The notes under the pieces were generated by a model, which saw only the letters and a list, made by a program, of their open reading frames with translations, did no database searches and had not been told where the DNA came from. A stretch of 64,000 nucleotides of DNA from Pararhizobium sp. A13 (GTDB lineage: Bacteria; Pseudomonadota; Alphaproteobacteria; Rhizobiales; Rhizobiaceae), in contig NZ_CP149510.1 of assembly GCF_040126305.1 (NCBI RefSeq), positions 4,289,001 to 4,353,000 of the forward strand. The letters are read 5' to 3'. Made by a program: the position numbers and the translations under genes. Positions 25,126 through 35,465 of this stretch are shown here, in pieces. The stretch's first letter is position 1. Each line of letters starts with the position of its first letter.

Positions 25126-26634
25126 TCAGCGCGGCATCCACCAGCCGGTGCGGCCGCCGATGTGCATGTTGAGCGTCTTGGTTTCGGTATAGTCCTCCAC
25201 CGCATGGCGGCCGAGTTCTCGCCCGAGGCCGGATTGGCGGTAGCCGCCGAAGGGCAGTTCGGAAGCGCCGTCCATGAAGGTGTTCATCCACACCGTTCCG
25301 GCCCGCACCTTGCGGCCGATCGTCAGGCACGTGTCGAAATCGCGGCTCCAGACGCCAGCCGAGAGGCCGTAGTCGATGGAGTTGGCGATGCGAATCGCTT
25401 CCTCGGTCGTTTCGAAACTCAGAACCGAAAGCACCGGCCCGAAGACTTCTTCACGGGCCACAGCCATATCCGGCGTCACTGCAGACAGGATGGTCGGCGA
25501 CATAAATTGGCCGGAGCCTAGATCGAGTGCTGCGCCGCCGTGCGACACGGTTGCCCCATCGCCGGCCGCCGCCGAGACATAACCGACGATCTTTTCCAGA
25601 TGCTGCGGCGTGATGATGGCGCCGACCTGCGTCGACAGATCGAGCGGATCGCCGACCTTGACCTTGGCCGAAAGCTCGGCAACGCGGCGCGTCACTTCGG
25701 CTGCGATATCGCGATGGACGATCAGCCGCGAACCGGCATTGCAGCATTCGCCGGCATTGAAATAGGCGCCGAACACCGCAGCGTCGATGAAATCGTCGAG
25801 ATTGGCATCCGGAAAGACGATCTGCGGGTTCTTACCGCCGAGTTCCAGCGAGACTTTCTTCAGGGTCTGCGCCGCATTGGTCATCGTCAGCTTGCCGACG
25901 CCGGTCGAGCCGGTGAAGGAGACCATGTCGACATCCGGGTGGCTGGTCATCACTGCGCCGACATCCGGGCCGGTGCCGGTGATGATATTGACGACGCCTG
26001 CCGGAATGCCGGCGGCCTCGAGGATTTCGCCGAGAACGAGAGTCGACCCCGATGTCAGCTCGGACGGTTTGACCACCGTGGTGCAACCGGCCGCCAAGGC
26101 GAAAGGCAGTTTTTGGCTGACGATCAGGAAGGGGAAATTCCACGGCGTGATGATCGAGACGACGCCGATCGCTTCGCGCAGGACGACGCCCAGCGTGCCG
26201 TCGCCAAGCGTGTTATAGCTCTCCCCATGCAGGTCGCGGGCAAGAGCGGCCGCATAGCGCCAGATATCGGCGGCACCGCCGAGTTCGCTCTTGGCCTGGC
26301 TGATCGGCTTGCCGGATTCGATGCAATCGAGGTACGCCAGCTCATCGGCGCGGGCAGCGATCATGTCGGCGGCCTTGAGCAGGATCAACGAACGCTCCGA
26401 TGCCGTCATGCGCGGCCACGGGCCATCGTCGAACGCTTTTCGCGCAGCGGCAATTGCCCGTTCGGCATCCGCCTTTGTCGCAGCCGGGTAGCGGCTGACG
26501 GTCACGCCATGGCCGGGCGCCACGCGCTCCAGCGTCCTGCCCTCGGTCGCGTTCACCCATTTGCCGTCGATCAGCATCTGGAAGTCGCGCACCTTCGCGT
26601 CCGTCAGCGCCTTGGGCTTCACCAATACCGTCAT
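25126..26634 (-). CDS. aldehyde dehydrogenase, second operon
   Basis: A 502-residue ALDH-superfamily enzyme. It shows SIITPWNFPFLIVSQKL, the glutamate in ELGGKNPQIVF, the nucleophile cysteine in FNAGECCNAGSR, and EEVFGPVLSVLSF. The ATG at 26634 overlaps the enoyl-CoA hydratase stop (TAATG) and has GGGAGA six bases upstream; a much longer frame upstream runs over the hydratase gene and is not coding. As last gene of the LacI-controlled operon it probably oxidises an aldehyde released from the pathway substrate. The specific substrate is not known. Confidence 0.92.
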   Translation of the reverse strand: MTVLVKPKALTDAKVRDFQMLIDGKWVNATEGRTLERVAPGHGVTVSRYPAATKADAERAIAAARKAFDDGPWPRMTASERSLILLKAADMIAARADELAYLDCIESGKPISQAKSELGGAADIWRYAAALARDLHGESYNTLGDGTLGVVLREAIGVVSIITPWNFPFLIVSQKLPFALAAGCTTVVKPSELTSGSTLVLGEILEAAGIPAGVVNIITGTGPDVGAVMTSHPDVDMVSFTGSTGVGKLTMTNAAQTLKKVSLELGGKNPQIVFPDANLDDFIDAAVFGAYFNAGECCNAGSRLIVHRDIAAEVTRRVAELSAKVKVGDPLDLSTQVGAIITPQHLEKIVGYVSAAAGDGATVSHGGAALDLGSGQFMSPTILSAVTPDMAVAREEVFGPVLSVLSFETTEEAIRIANSIDYGLSAGVWSRDFDTCLTIGRKVRAGTVWMNTFMDGASELPFGGYRQSGLGRELGRHAVEDYTETKTLNMHIGGRTGWWMPR

Positions 26635-27413
26635 TACCATTCTCCCTTGAATTGCGCGGGACGCTTGCCGGCAAAAGCCGCAACGCCTTCCTTCATGTCG
26701 CCGGTCTTGGCGGCCAGCATCGACCCCAGCGCCTCGACGGCCGTTCCGTTGTCCTCGCCATTGGCCGAAGCGATCATCAGCTTGCAGATTTCCAGTGCCG
26801 CCGGGCCGCGCTTGGCGATGCGGCCAGCATAATCTTTCGCCACCGCCATCACCCTGCCGGTCTCCGCCACCGCATCGACCAGCCCGACCGCCCTCGCCTC
26901 CTCGGCAGTAAACATCTCCCCGCCGAGCACCATGCGGCGCACCACCTGTGCGCCGAAGCGCTTGACGAGGCGCTGCGTGCCCGACCAGCCCGGAACCATG
27001 CCGAGACCGGTTTCCGGCAGCCCAATCTTGATCTGCACTTCCGCAATGCGGATGTCGGCAGCCGCCGCCAGTTCCAACCCACCGCCGAGCGCGTGACCGT
27101 TCATCGCCGCAATCACCGGCATACGCAGGGTCGCCAGACGCTCGAACACGCGGTGGCCGAAGCGCACCCATTGATGGCCGAACTCGTTCGGGCTCATCGC
27201 CCCCCAGGCATTGATGTCGCCGCCGGCGGAAAAGGCCTTGCCCTCGCCGGTCAGGATGACGACACGCACGTTGGCGTCAGCCTCGACCGTATCGCAGGCC
27301 GCGGAGAGCGCCTTCAGCATGTCGATGTCAAAGGCATTCAGCTTTTCCGGCCGCGCCACGGTGAGGACGGCGATCGCATCGTCGATCTCGATCTTGATCC
27401 GAGCATCAGGCAT
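26634..27413 (-). CDS. enoyl-CoA hydratase/isomerase (crotonase family)
   Basis: A 259-residue crotonase-fold enzyme. Oxyanion-hole elements are FSAGGDINAWG and NGHALGGGLELAAAADIRI, and a catalytic glutamate is present in GLPETGLGMVPG. The gene overlaps the CoA-transferase by 8 bp and the aldehyde dehydrogenase by one base, so it is tightly coupled. It should hydrate or isomerise an acyl-CoA formed by the CoA-transferase. Family members cover many acyl-CoA substrates, so the reaction is only class-level. Confidence 0.9.
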   Translation of the reverse strand: MPDARIKIEIDDAIAVLTVARPEKLNAFDIDMLKALSAACDTVEADANVRVVILTGEGKAFSAGGDINAWGAMSPNEFGHQWVRFGHRVFERLATLRMPVIAAMNGHALGGGLELAAAADIRIAEVQIKIGLPETGLGMVPGWSGTQRLVKRFGAQVVRRMVLGGEMFTAEEARAVGLVDAVAETGRVMAVAKDYAGRIAKRGPAALEICKLMIASANGEDNGTAVEALGSMLAAKTGDMKEGVAAFAGKRPAQFKGEW

Positions 27414-29019
27414 CCGACGCTCCTTCCAGTTTCCGCACCGGCTTTTGCGGCAGCGTCAGGCCGATCGGCGCCTCGTGGAACAGGGCCTCGTCCATCACTT
27501 TAAGCCGGTCGGATACGATCAGCGGAAACTCGGACTGATCGAGAATATGCGTCTGCAGATCAACGCCGGGCGCGATTTCCGTCAGCATGATGCCTTCCGG
27601 CGTCAACTTCATCACACAGCGCTCGGTAACATAGGTGATGTCCTGACGCTGCTCGACGGCGCGGCGGCCGGAGAAGGTGACATGCTCGACCTCGTTGACC
27701 AGTTTCTTCAGCTTGCCTTCCTTCTCGATCACCAGCTTGCTGTCGGCCATCGAAAGTTTTGCGCCGGCATTGAACATGCCCGAGAAGACGATCTTCTTCG
27801 CCCGCGCCGTGATATCGACGAAACCGCCCGCCCCCGCCGTTACGTGCGGCCGGAAGGAAAGTTTCGAGACATTCACCGAGCCGTCCCTGCCGATTTCGAG
27901 GAAGGAGAGCAGCGAGGCATCGAAGCCTGCACCCTGGAAGTATATGAACTGGTAGGGCGACGGCATGAAGGCATCGGCGTTCGAGGCGCAGCCGAAAGCA
28001 AAATCCAAGAGCGGCACGCCACCGACCGCACCCTGCTCGATCACCCAGGTGACCGAACCGTGCAGACCCTCCTCGAGCAGGATACGGGGCACGTTGGCCG
28101 AGATGCCGAAGCCAAGATTGACGCAGCTTCCGCCCTGAAGCTCCTGGGCAACGCGGCGGGCGATGACCTTCTGGATGTTGAATTCCGGCACGCGGAACGT
28201 GTCGAGCGGTCGGAAGATTTCGCCGGAAATGGCCGGGTCGTACTCCGTCAGCGTCGTCTGTTTCTGGTCCGGATCGACGACGACATAATCCACCAGCATG
28301 CCGGGCACGCGCACGTCATGGGGCTTCAGCGAACCGGACTTGGTGATGCGCTTGACCTGCGCAATGACGATGCCGCCATTATTGCGTGCAGCCAAAGCCT
28401 GATCGAGGCCGCCGAGGTACGCGCCTTCATGCTCATAGGTCAGATTGCCGCGCTCGTCCGCCGTCGTGGCGCGGATGATCGCCACCTGCGGCACGATCGC
28501 CTTGAAATAGAGCCAGTCCTCGCCCTCGAATTCAATCTTCCTGACCACCGGTTCGGCAGCCGCCGAAGCGTTCATCGCGCAGCCCTGGCGCGACGGGTCA
28601 ACGAAGGTATCGAGGCCGATCTTGGTCAAGACGCCCGGACGCTTGGCCGCCGCCTCCCGGTGCATGTCGAACAGCACGCCGGAGGGAATGTTGTAGGCCG
28701 CGACCTCGTCACTGCCGATCATCTGCCAGATCAGCGGTGGCTCGGCCGTTGAAGGGCCGGAGGGATAGGAGCCGCCGATGATCTTCTTGAGCAAGCCCTT
28801 CCTGGCGATGTAGTCGACACCCTTGATGCCGCTCATGTCGCCGGCGGCGATCGGGTGCAGCGTCGTCAGATCGCGGGGATGGCCGGTTGCGTCGAACCGT
28901 TCGCCAATGGCTTTCAGCATCAGGTCCGGACAGCCCAGCCCACTCGACGACGACACGGAAACGGTCGCGCCATCGGGGATCAGGGAGGCGGCTTCAGCTG
29001 GGGTGATATGCTTGCTCAT
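27406..29019 (-). CDS. acyl-CoA:carboxylate CoA-transferase (YdiF family, alpha-beta fused)
   Basis: A 537-residue family I CoA-transferase with both halves on one chain. The catalytic glutamate is E328 in VIEQGAVGGVPL, with LGFGISANVP before it as in acetate/propionate CoA-transferases. The chosen start at 29019 follows the oxidoreductase stop by 10 bp; an upstream in-frame extension overlaps that gene. It activates a carboxylate from the pathway to its CoA ester for the following hydratase. The acid is unknown. Confidence 0.9.
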   Translation of the reverse strand: MSKHITPAEAASLIPDGATVSVSSSSGLGCPDLMLKAIGERFDATGHPRDLTTLHPIAAGDMSGIKGVDYIARKGLLKKIIGGSYPSGPSTAEPPLIWQMIGSDEVAAYNIPSGVLFDMHREAAAKRPGVLTKIGLDTFVDPSRQGCAMNASAAAEPVVRKIEFEGEDWLYFKAIVPQVAIIRATTADERGNLTYEHEGAYLGGLDQALAARNNGGIVIAQVKRITKSGSLKPHDVRVPGMLVDYVVVDPDQKQTTLTEYDPAISGEIFRPLDTFRVPEFNIQKVIARRVAQELQGGSCVNLGFGISANVPRILLEEGLHGSVTWVIEQGAVGGVPLLDFAFGCASNADAFMPSPYQFIYFQGAGFDASLLSFLEIGRDGSVNVSKLSFRPHVTAGAGGFVDITARAKKIVFSGMFNAGAKLSMADSKLVIEKEGKLKKLVNEVEHVTFSGRRAVEQRQDITYVTERCVMKLTPEGIMLTEIAPGVDLQTHILDQSEFPLIVSDRLKVMDEALFHEAPIGLTLPQKPVRKLEGASDA

Positions 29020-29029
29020 CAGTCTCGTC

Positions 29030-31077
<2,048 letters not shown>

Positions 31078-31125
31078 ATTCTCCTCCCAGCGAGGTCTTT
31101 CGCCTCAACATCTGTTATTAGATAA

Positions 31126-31139
31126 TTGGAACGTTCCAA
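31126..31139. promoter_or_regulatory. LacI-family operator O1, perfect palindrome
   Basis: TTGGAACGTTCCAA is a perfect 14-bp palindrome centred on CG, in the size and style of LacI/GalR operators. It sits 49 bp upstream of the regulator GTG, where it would overlap that promoter. Confidence 0.75.
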
Positions 31140-31360
31140 ATTTGTCAAGCAGATTTCGTGAAAAATGCACCCGCAAGGCTGGCGATCCGTTATCAGCCGA
31201 ACTCTCAGGCAAGCCGCACACCGTCCATCTATTTGATTTTCATCAATTATATCTAGAATTGTGGGGAAAAATTGGCCTATATGAACTCACAACGAAGAGG
31301 TCGGCACCCCTCACTGAGCGCGTCGCAGCACGATATCGGCATCAAATTACCTCTTGAAAT

Positions 31361-31374
31361 TTGGAACGATCTAA
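31361..31374. promoter_or_regulatory. LacI-family operator O2, one conserved half-site
   Basis: TTGGAACGATCTAA matches the perfect palindrome at 12 of 14 positions, with the left half-site fully conserved. It lies 36 bp upstream of the DUF993 start codon and indicates co-control of the divergent gene. Confidence 0.6.
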
Positions 31375-31409
31375 ATTATTCGGCTTGCAACATCCGAGGA
31401 GGAGCCTGC

Positions 31410-32573
31410 ATGTCCGCCACCCTGTCGCTGCCGCGCGCCGATGGCTCGCTTGAGTCTTACCGCCCTGTCGGAACCCCGATCGCGCGGCCCGCAGCAGTCC
31501 CGACCTTCAATCGTATCGCCTATGCCGCCGCCCATGTCGTGTCCGATCCGCTGGCCGATCTGCAGCCCTGGAACCGCCCCGCCATCGATTGGGACGCAAC
31601 CATGGCGTTCCGGCATCATCTTTGGGCGCTGGGCTTCAAGATCGCCGAGGCGATGGATACATCACAACGCGGCATGGGCCTTGACTGGGCCGGCGCGCAG
31701 GAACTGATCCGCCGCTCGCTGGCCGAGGCACGCAGCGTCCCGGGCGCCGATCTCGCCTGCGGCGCCGGCACCGACCATCTCTCGCCGGCCGACGCGCGCT
31801 CGTTGGACGATGTCATCCGCGCCTATGAAACACAGATAAGCTTCGTCGAACGGGAAGGCGGCCGGTCGATCATGATGGCAAGCCGGGCGCTGGCCCATGT
31901 TGCCAGATCGCCGGATGATTATCGCAAGGTCTACGGCAACATTCTTCGCCAGACGAAGGACAAGGTCGTGCTGCATTGGCTCGGGGACATGTTCGATCCG
32001 CAGCTGAAAGGCTATTGGGGTTCGGAAAATTTCAATGCCGCCCTTGATACCGTCCTATCGATCATCGAGGAGAACAGGACCAAGGTCGAAGGCATCAAGA
32101 TATCGCTGCTCGACAATGCCTATGAGGTCGCGCTGCGCAACCGGCTGCCGGACGGCGTGCTCTGCTTCACCGGCGACGATTTCAACTACGCCGAACTGAT
32201 CGAAGGCGATGGCCGCAAATTCAGCCACGCCCTGCTCGGCATTTTCGATGCCGTCGCACCCTCGGCATCGAAGGCGTTGGCTTCGCTGGCAGCAGGCGAC
32301 CTTGCCACGTTCCGCAGCGTCATCGAGCCGACCGTGCCGCTCTCGCGCAAGATCTTCGAGGCGCCGACGCAGTATTACAAGGCCGGCGTCGTCTTCCTCG
32401 CCTGGCTGAACGGCCACCAGAAGCATTTCACCATGCCGGCCGGCATGCAATCGGCCCGCGGCGTGCTGCACTATGTCGACATCTTCCGTCTTGCCGACAA
32501 CGCCAATGTGCTCGACAAGCCGGATCTGGCCATGGAGAGAATGAAGGCCTTTCTCGTCACTCAAGGGTTCTGA
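31410..32573 (+). CDS. DUF993 protein, dihydrodipicolinate synthase-like aldolase fold
   Basis: A 387-residue protein of the DUF993 family, related to class I aldolases of the DapA type. It starts MSATLSLPRADGSLESY with a very good ribosome site (GAGGAGG); an upstream in-frame ATG lies inside the control region and is rejected. Conserved family-like segments include LACGAGTDHL and VLHWLGDMFDPQLKGYWG. A Schiff-base lysine may be K in GIKISLLDN, by position only. Together with the divergent dehydrogenase it suggests cleavage of a keto-sugar acid, with products passed to the CoA-transferase and aldehyde dehydrogenase. The true reaction is not known. Confidence 0.85.
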   Translation: MSATLSLPRADGSLESYRPVGTPIARPAAVPTFNRIAYAAAHVVSDPLADLQPWNRPAIDWDATMAFRHHLWALGFKIAEAMDTSQRGMGLDWAGAQELIRRSLAEARSVPGADLACGAGTDHLSPADARSLDDVIRAYETQISFVEREGGRSIMMASRALAHVARSPDDYRKVYGNILRQTKDKVVLHWLGDMFDPQLKGYWGSENFNAALDTVLSIIEENRTKVEGIKISLLDNAYEVALRNRLPDGVLCFTGDDFNYAELIEGDGRKFSHALLGIFDAVAPSASKALASLAAGDLATFRSVIEPTVPLSRKIFEAPTQYYKAGVVFLAWLNGHQKHFTMPAGMQSARGVLHYVDIFRLADNANVLDKPDLAMERMKAFLVTQGF

Positions 32574-32682
32574 CTTCTCTCAGACCCCCGCGATTGTTGC
32601 CGTCTTTTCGCAGAAAACGCCTTCATTTCTCGCCCGATCTCGTGTTGAAGAGGGACAAGAAAATGCGGGAGACGGCGAAGGC

Positions 32683-33546
32683 ATGGCTGCGATGAAACCC
32701 TGGAAGCGGCGACTGCGCAAATGGCGCAACCGCGTCGCAAGACGCATCTTAAGCACCCGCCCCGGTCGCGAGATGCTCGTCAGTTCTGTCAGCCCGAACA
32801 TACTGGCGATGACTGCCGATTGTGGCGACCATCTGATGACCTTCTCGCCGCACGACTACATCGGCCGGAAAATCTATCGCAAGGGCCATTTCGAGCGCGA
32901 GAACGTCGATCGCCTGCTGGCGATCCTGCGCAAGCGCGACCTGTTGAGGCAGGATACAGTTCTGCTGGAGCTCGGCGGCAACATCGGCACCCAAACCATC
33001 TATTTTGCCCTCAGCCGGGCGTTCAGGCACATCCTGACCGTCGAGCCCGATCCACGCAATTTCAAACTGTTGCGGACAAACATCGACCAGAACGGCTTTG
33101 GTGAGCGCATCACCGCGATCAACAGCGCCGCCGGCGAAAGCGAAGGAGCGCTCGATTTCTTCCTGCACCGCGACAATCACGGCAAGAGCAGCGCCCTGCG
33201 CCAGAGCGACCAGGACACCGCGATCACCGTTCCGGTAAAACCCGTCATCGCCATCCTCGCGGAAGCGGCCGTTGCGCCGGAGGAGATCGGGCTGATCTGG
33301 ATGGATATCGAGGGATACGAGCCGGTCGCGGCCCGCTCGATGCAGCCGCTGCTTGAGCGCCGTGTGCCGTTCTATATGGAGTTTTCGCCAGTCTTCTATG
33401 GAGCTGACGGATCAAAGGCCTTCATCGATCATCTCGCGCAATTCTACGAGAACTGCATCATCTTCTTCGAGGACCGGCAGGTGGAGATGAAGGTGACGGC
33501 AATGCCGGTCGAACAGGAACAGTTCGACGTCCTGCTCCTGCCTTGA
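32683..33546 (+). CDS. FkbM-family SAM-dependent methyltransferase
   Basis: A 287-residue methyltransferase. Motif I is VLLELGGNIGTQTIYFA (about residues 93-109), TVEPDPRNFKLLRTNI binds the SAM ribose, and LIWMDIEGYEPVAARS is the FkbM-family signature near residue 205. The N-terminus is strongly basic (RRLRKWRNRVARR). FkbM proteins often methylate sugars of surface polysaccharides. It starts 109 bp after the DUF993 stop and begins the envelope-related region. Confidence 0.9.
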   Translation: MAAMKPWKRRLRKWRNRVARRILSTRPGREMLVSSVSPNILAMTADCGDHLMTFSPHDYIGRKIYRKGHFERENVDRLLAILRKRDLLRQDTVLLELGGNIGTQTIYFALSRAFRHILTVEPDPRNFKLLRTNIDQNGFGERITAINSAAGESEGALDFFLHRDNHGKSSALRQSDQDTAITVPVKPVIAILAEAAVAPEEIGLIWMDIEGYEPVAARSMQPLLERRVPFYMEFSPVFYGADGSKAFIDHLAQFYENCIIFFEDRQVEMKVTAMPVEQEQFDVLLLP

Positions 33547-33571
33547 GAGCGAAAGACGTCGCCTGACCCGA

Positions 33572-34054
33572 TCAGCTCTTCCGGTAGAAATAGGTCCGTC
33601 CCGGCTCGGCGCCGGCAGGAAGCGGCAGCGGCTCAAGCGCGGCATGGTCGAGCGGCAGGCCGCTTGCAGCGATGCCGCCGGAGACAAGCGCTGCGGCGAC
33701 CGATTGCGGCAGCCAGGTCAGCGTATGGGCATCCTTTTCCGGATAGGCCGTACCGATATCGGCATGCGCAAAGGCAATTTCCTTTCCGGCAAACTGCTCG
33801 ATCGTCTCCCGGATATCGCCGAGGATGAGATCTGCCTCCGGCGGCGTCGAATCGGGATGAGAGCCGACGGCACGATCGAAAGCGATGATGCGGTTGTTTG
33901 GAAACAGCTCGCGGATGTGATCATAGGTCCGTCCGTTTCCGAGCCCGATTTCCAGGATCACGCCATCGGGCGCAACCATCGAGTTGTCCTTGATATGGTT
34001 GAGAACAGCGCGCTGCGACTGCATGCGCGAGATAAAACTATCGAGGCGGCTCAT
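33572..34054 (-). CDS. small class I SAM-dependent methyltransferase-like protein
   Basis: A 160-residue protein with motif I VILEIGLGNGRTYDHI and RIIAFDRAV as the SAM-binding acidic strand. It is shorter than most class I enzymes, ending soon after a strand YFYRKS. The start has only a weak ribosome site. It is convergent with the FkbM gene and divergent from the DUF3095 gene. The methyl acceptor is unknown; polysaccharide or lipid headgroup are options from context only. Confidence 0.8.
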   Translation of the reverse strand: MSRLDSFISRMQSQRAVLNHIKDNSMVAPDGVILEIGLGNGRTYDHIRELFPNNRIIAFDRAVGSHPDSTPPEADLILGDIRETIEQFAGKEIAFAHADIGTAYPEKDAHTLTWLPQSVAAALVSGGIAASGLPLDHAALEPLPLPAGAEPGRTYFYRKS

Positions 34055-34154
34055 CTAATACTGTCCATCCATTCCAAATCAGCGGCCAAATCATGCGGGC
34101 CAAATCATGCGGGTTGTCCCGCTTAACACGAGGTTGCGCAACCGGTCGACCGCA

Positions 34155-34185
34155 GTGGCTTGAAATAGGCTGCTATTTCAACCAC
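34155..34185. repeat. inverted repeat in the divergent region upstream of DUF3095 gene
   Basis: TTGAAATA and TATTTCAA pair perfectly around GGCTGC, extended outward by GTGG/CCAC with one bulged C. About 50 bp to the left, GCGGCCAAATCAT is tandemly repeated (34083-34109, 13- and 14-base units). The region is 232 bp long and serves both flanking genes, so either element could be an operator or leader hairpin. Confidence 0.5.
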
Positions 34186-34286
34186 GCGGCGGGATGCCGC
34201 AAGCCCGCTCGCATCCGCACATTTTTGACATGCTCGATCGTCAAACCGCCGTCGCCTGCCCTGCGCGAATATGCTAGCCTGACGGC

Positions 34287-35465
34287 ATGAGCCAGCTTTC
34301 CAGCGAAACATTCTTCAGTACGCTTCCGGTCTTCGTCGAGTTCGAAGGCGTTGCCGACGCCAGCAACTACCGGGCGCTGCCTGCCGACTGGGCGCTGGCA
34401 ACCGCCGACATCGTCGATTCGACCGGCGCGATCGAGGCGGGGCGCTACAAGGCCGTCAACATGGCGGGCGCCAGCGTCATCTCGGCGATCTTGAATGCGC
34501 TCGGCAAACATGACCTTCCCTTCGTCTTCGGCGGCGACGGCGCGCTGGTCGCGGTTCCCCCCTCGGGGGTGGAAAAAGCGCGCGCTGCCCTCTCGGCCGT
34601 GCAAAAATGGGTCACGGAAGAACTGCAGTTGACGCTTCGTGCTGCCCTCGTTCCCGTCGGCGATGTCAATACTGCGGGTCTCGAAGTGCGCGTCGCGCGC
34701 TTTCAGGTCAACCCGAACATCTCCTATGCAATGTTCGCCGGCGGCGGCTCGAGCTGGGCGGAAGCCCGCATGAAGGAGGGCCTGTTTGCCGTGCCGCCGG
34801 CACCAGAAGGCGCGCGGCCAGACCTGACCGGCCTCTCCTGCCGCTGGAACCCCATCCAGTCGCGCCATGGCGACATCGTCTCGATCATCGCGGTGCCGAC
34901 CGGCTCCGGCAACAATGAAGCGTTTCAAGCTCTGATTTCCGATGTTGTCGCGCTCGCCGCGGCCGAAGAGCGGGACGGACATCCGGTTGCCGCGGAAGGT
35001 CCGCAGATTGGTTTGTCCGTAGCGGGGTTGTCGGCGGAGACAAAAACCGCCCCGAAGGGCAAACGGCTCCAGCACCGGCTTTTTATTCTCGGGCAATATC
35101 TGCTCCTCGTTTGCCTCTACCGTCTCGGCCTGACGCTCGGCAATTTCGACCCGCGCAGATATCGGCGGGAGGTCGCCCGCAATTCGGATTTTCGCAAGTT
35201 CGACGATGGCCTGAAAATGACGATCGACGTCGATCCGGAACGGCTACGCCTTATCGAGGCGCGGCTGGAGGAAGCGGCCAAGGCCGGCGTCTGCCGCTAC
35301 GGCCTGCACCGGCAGGATTCGGCGCTGATGACCTGCATCGTGCCGACGCCGCTCAGCCACGACCACATGCATTTCATCGACGGTGCGGCGGGCGGTTATG
35401 CGGTCGCGGCCAGCCGTCTGAAGAAACAGGGATCCGCAGCACCTCCCGTCGCAGTTACGCCTTGA
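34287..35465 (+). CDS. DUF3095 protein with nucleotide-cyclase-like core
   Basis: A 392-residue member of the DUF3095 family, function unknown. The N-terminal part resembles a class III cyclase catalytic core: D41 in ATADIVDST matches the first metal aspartate, and D84 in FVFGGDGALVAVP matches the second. The middle has a hydrophobic segment (LFILGQYLLLVCLYRLGL, about residues 267-284), and the C-terminal part (YGLHRQDSALMTCIVPT) is conserved in the family. Whether it makes a cyclic nucleotide is unproven. It overlaps the 3' end of the convergent nucleotide-sugar dehydrogenase by 11 bp. Confidence 0.8.
   Translation: MSQLSSETFFSTLPVFVEFEGVADASNYRALPADWALATADIVDSTGAIEAGRYKAVNMAGASVISAILNALGKHDLPFVFGGDGALVAVPPSGVEKARAALSAVQKWVTEELQLTLRAALVPVGDVNTAGLEVRVARFQVNPNISYAMFAGGGSSWAEARMKEGLFAVPPAPEGARPDLTGLSCRWNPIQSRHGDIVSIIAVPTGSGNNEAFQALISDVVALAAAEERDGHPVAAEGPQIGLSVAGLSAETKTAPKGKRLQHRLFILGQYLLLVCLYRLGLTLGNFDPRRYRREVARNSDFRKFDDGLKMTIDVDPERLRLIEARLEEAAKAGVCRYGLHRQDSALMTCIVPTPLSHDHMHFIDGAAGGYAVAASRLKKQGSAAPPVAVTP

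Larger units (their letters stand above)
31078..31409. promoter_or_regulatory. divergent control region of the DUF993 / CoA-transferase regulon
   Basis: This 332-bp AT-richer region lies between divergent genes. It contains operator palindromes at 31126-31139 and 31361-31374, one near each start codon. Short frames inside are not supported as genes. Confidence 0.65.
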
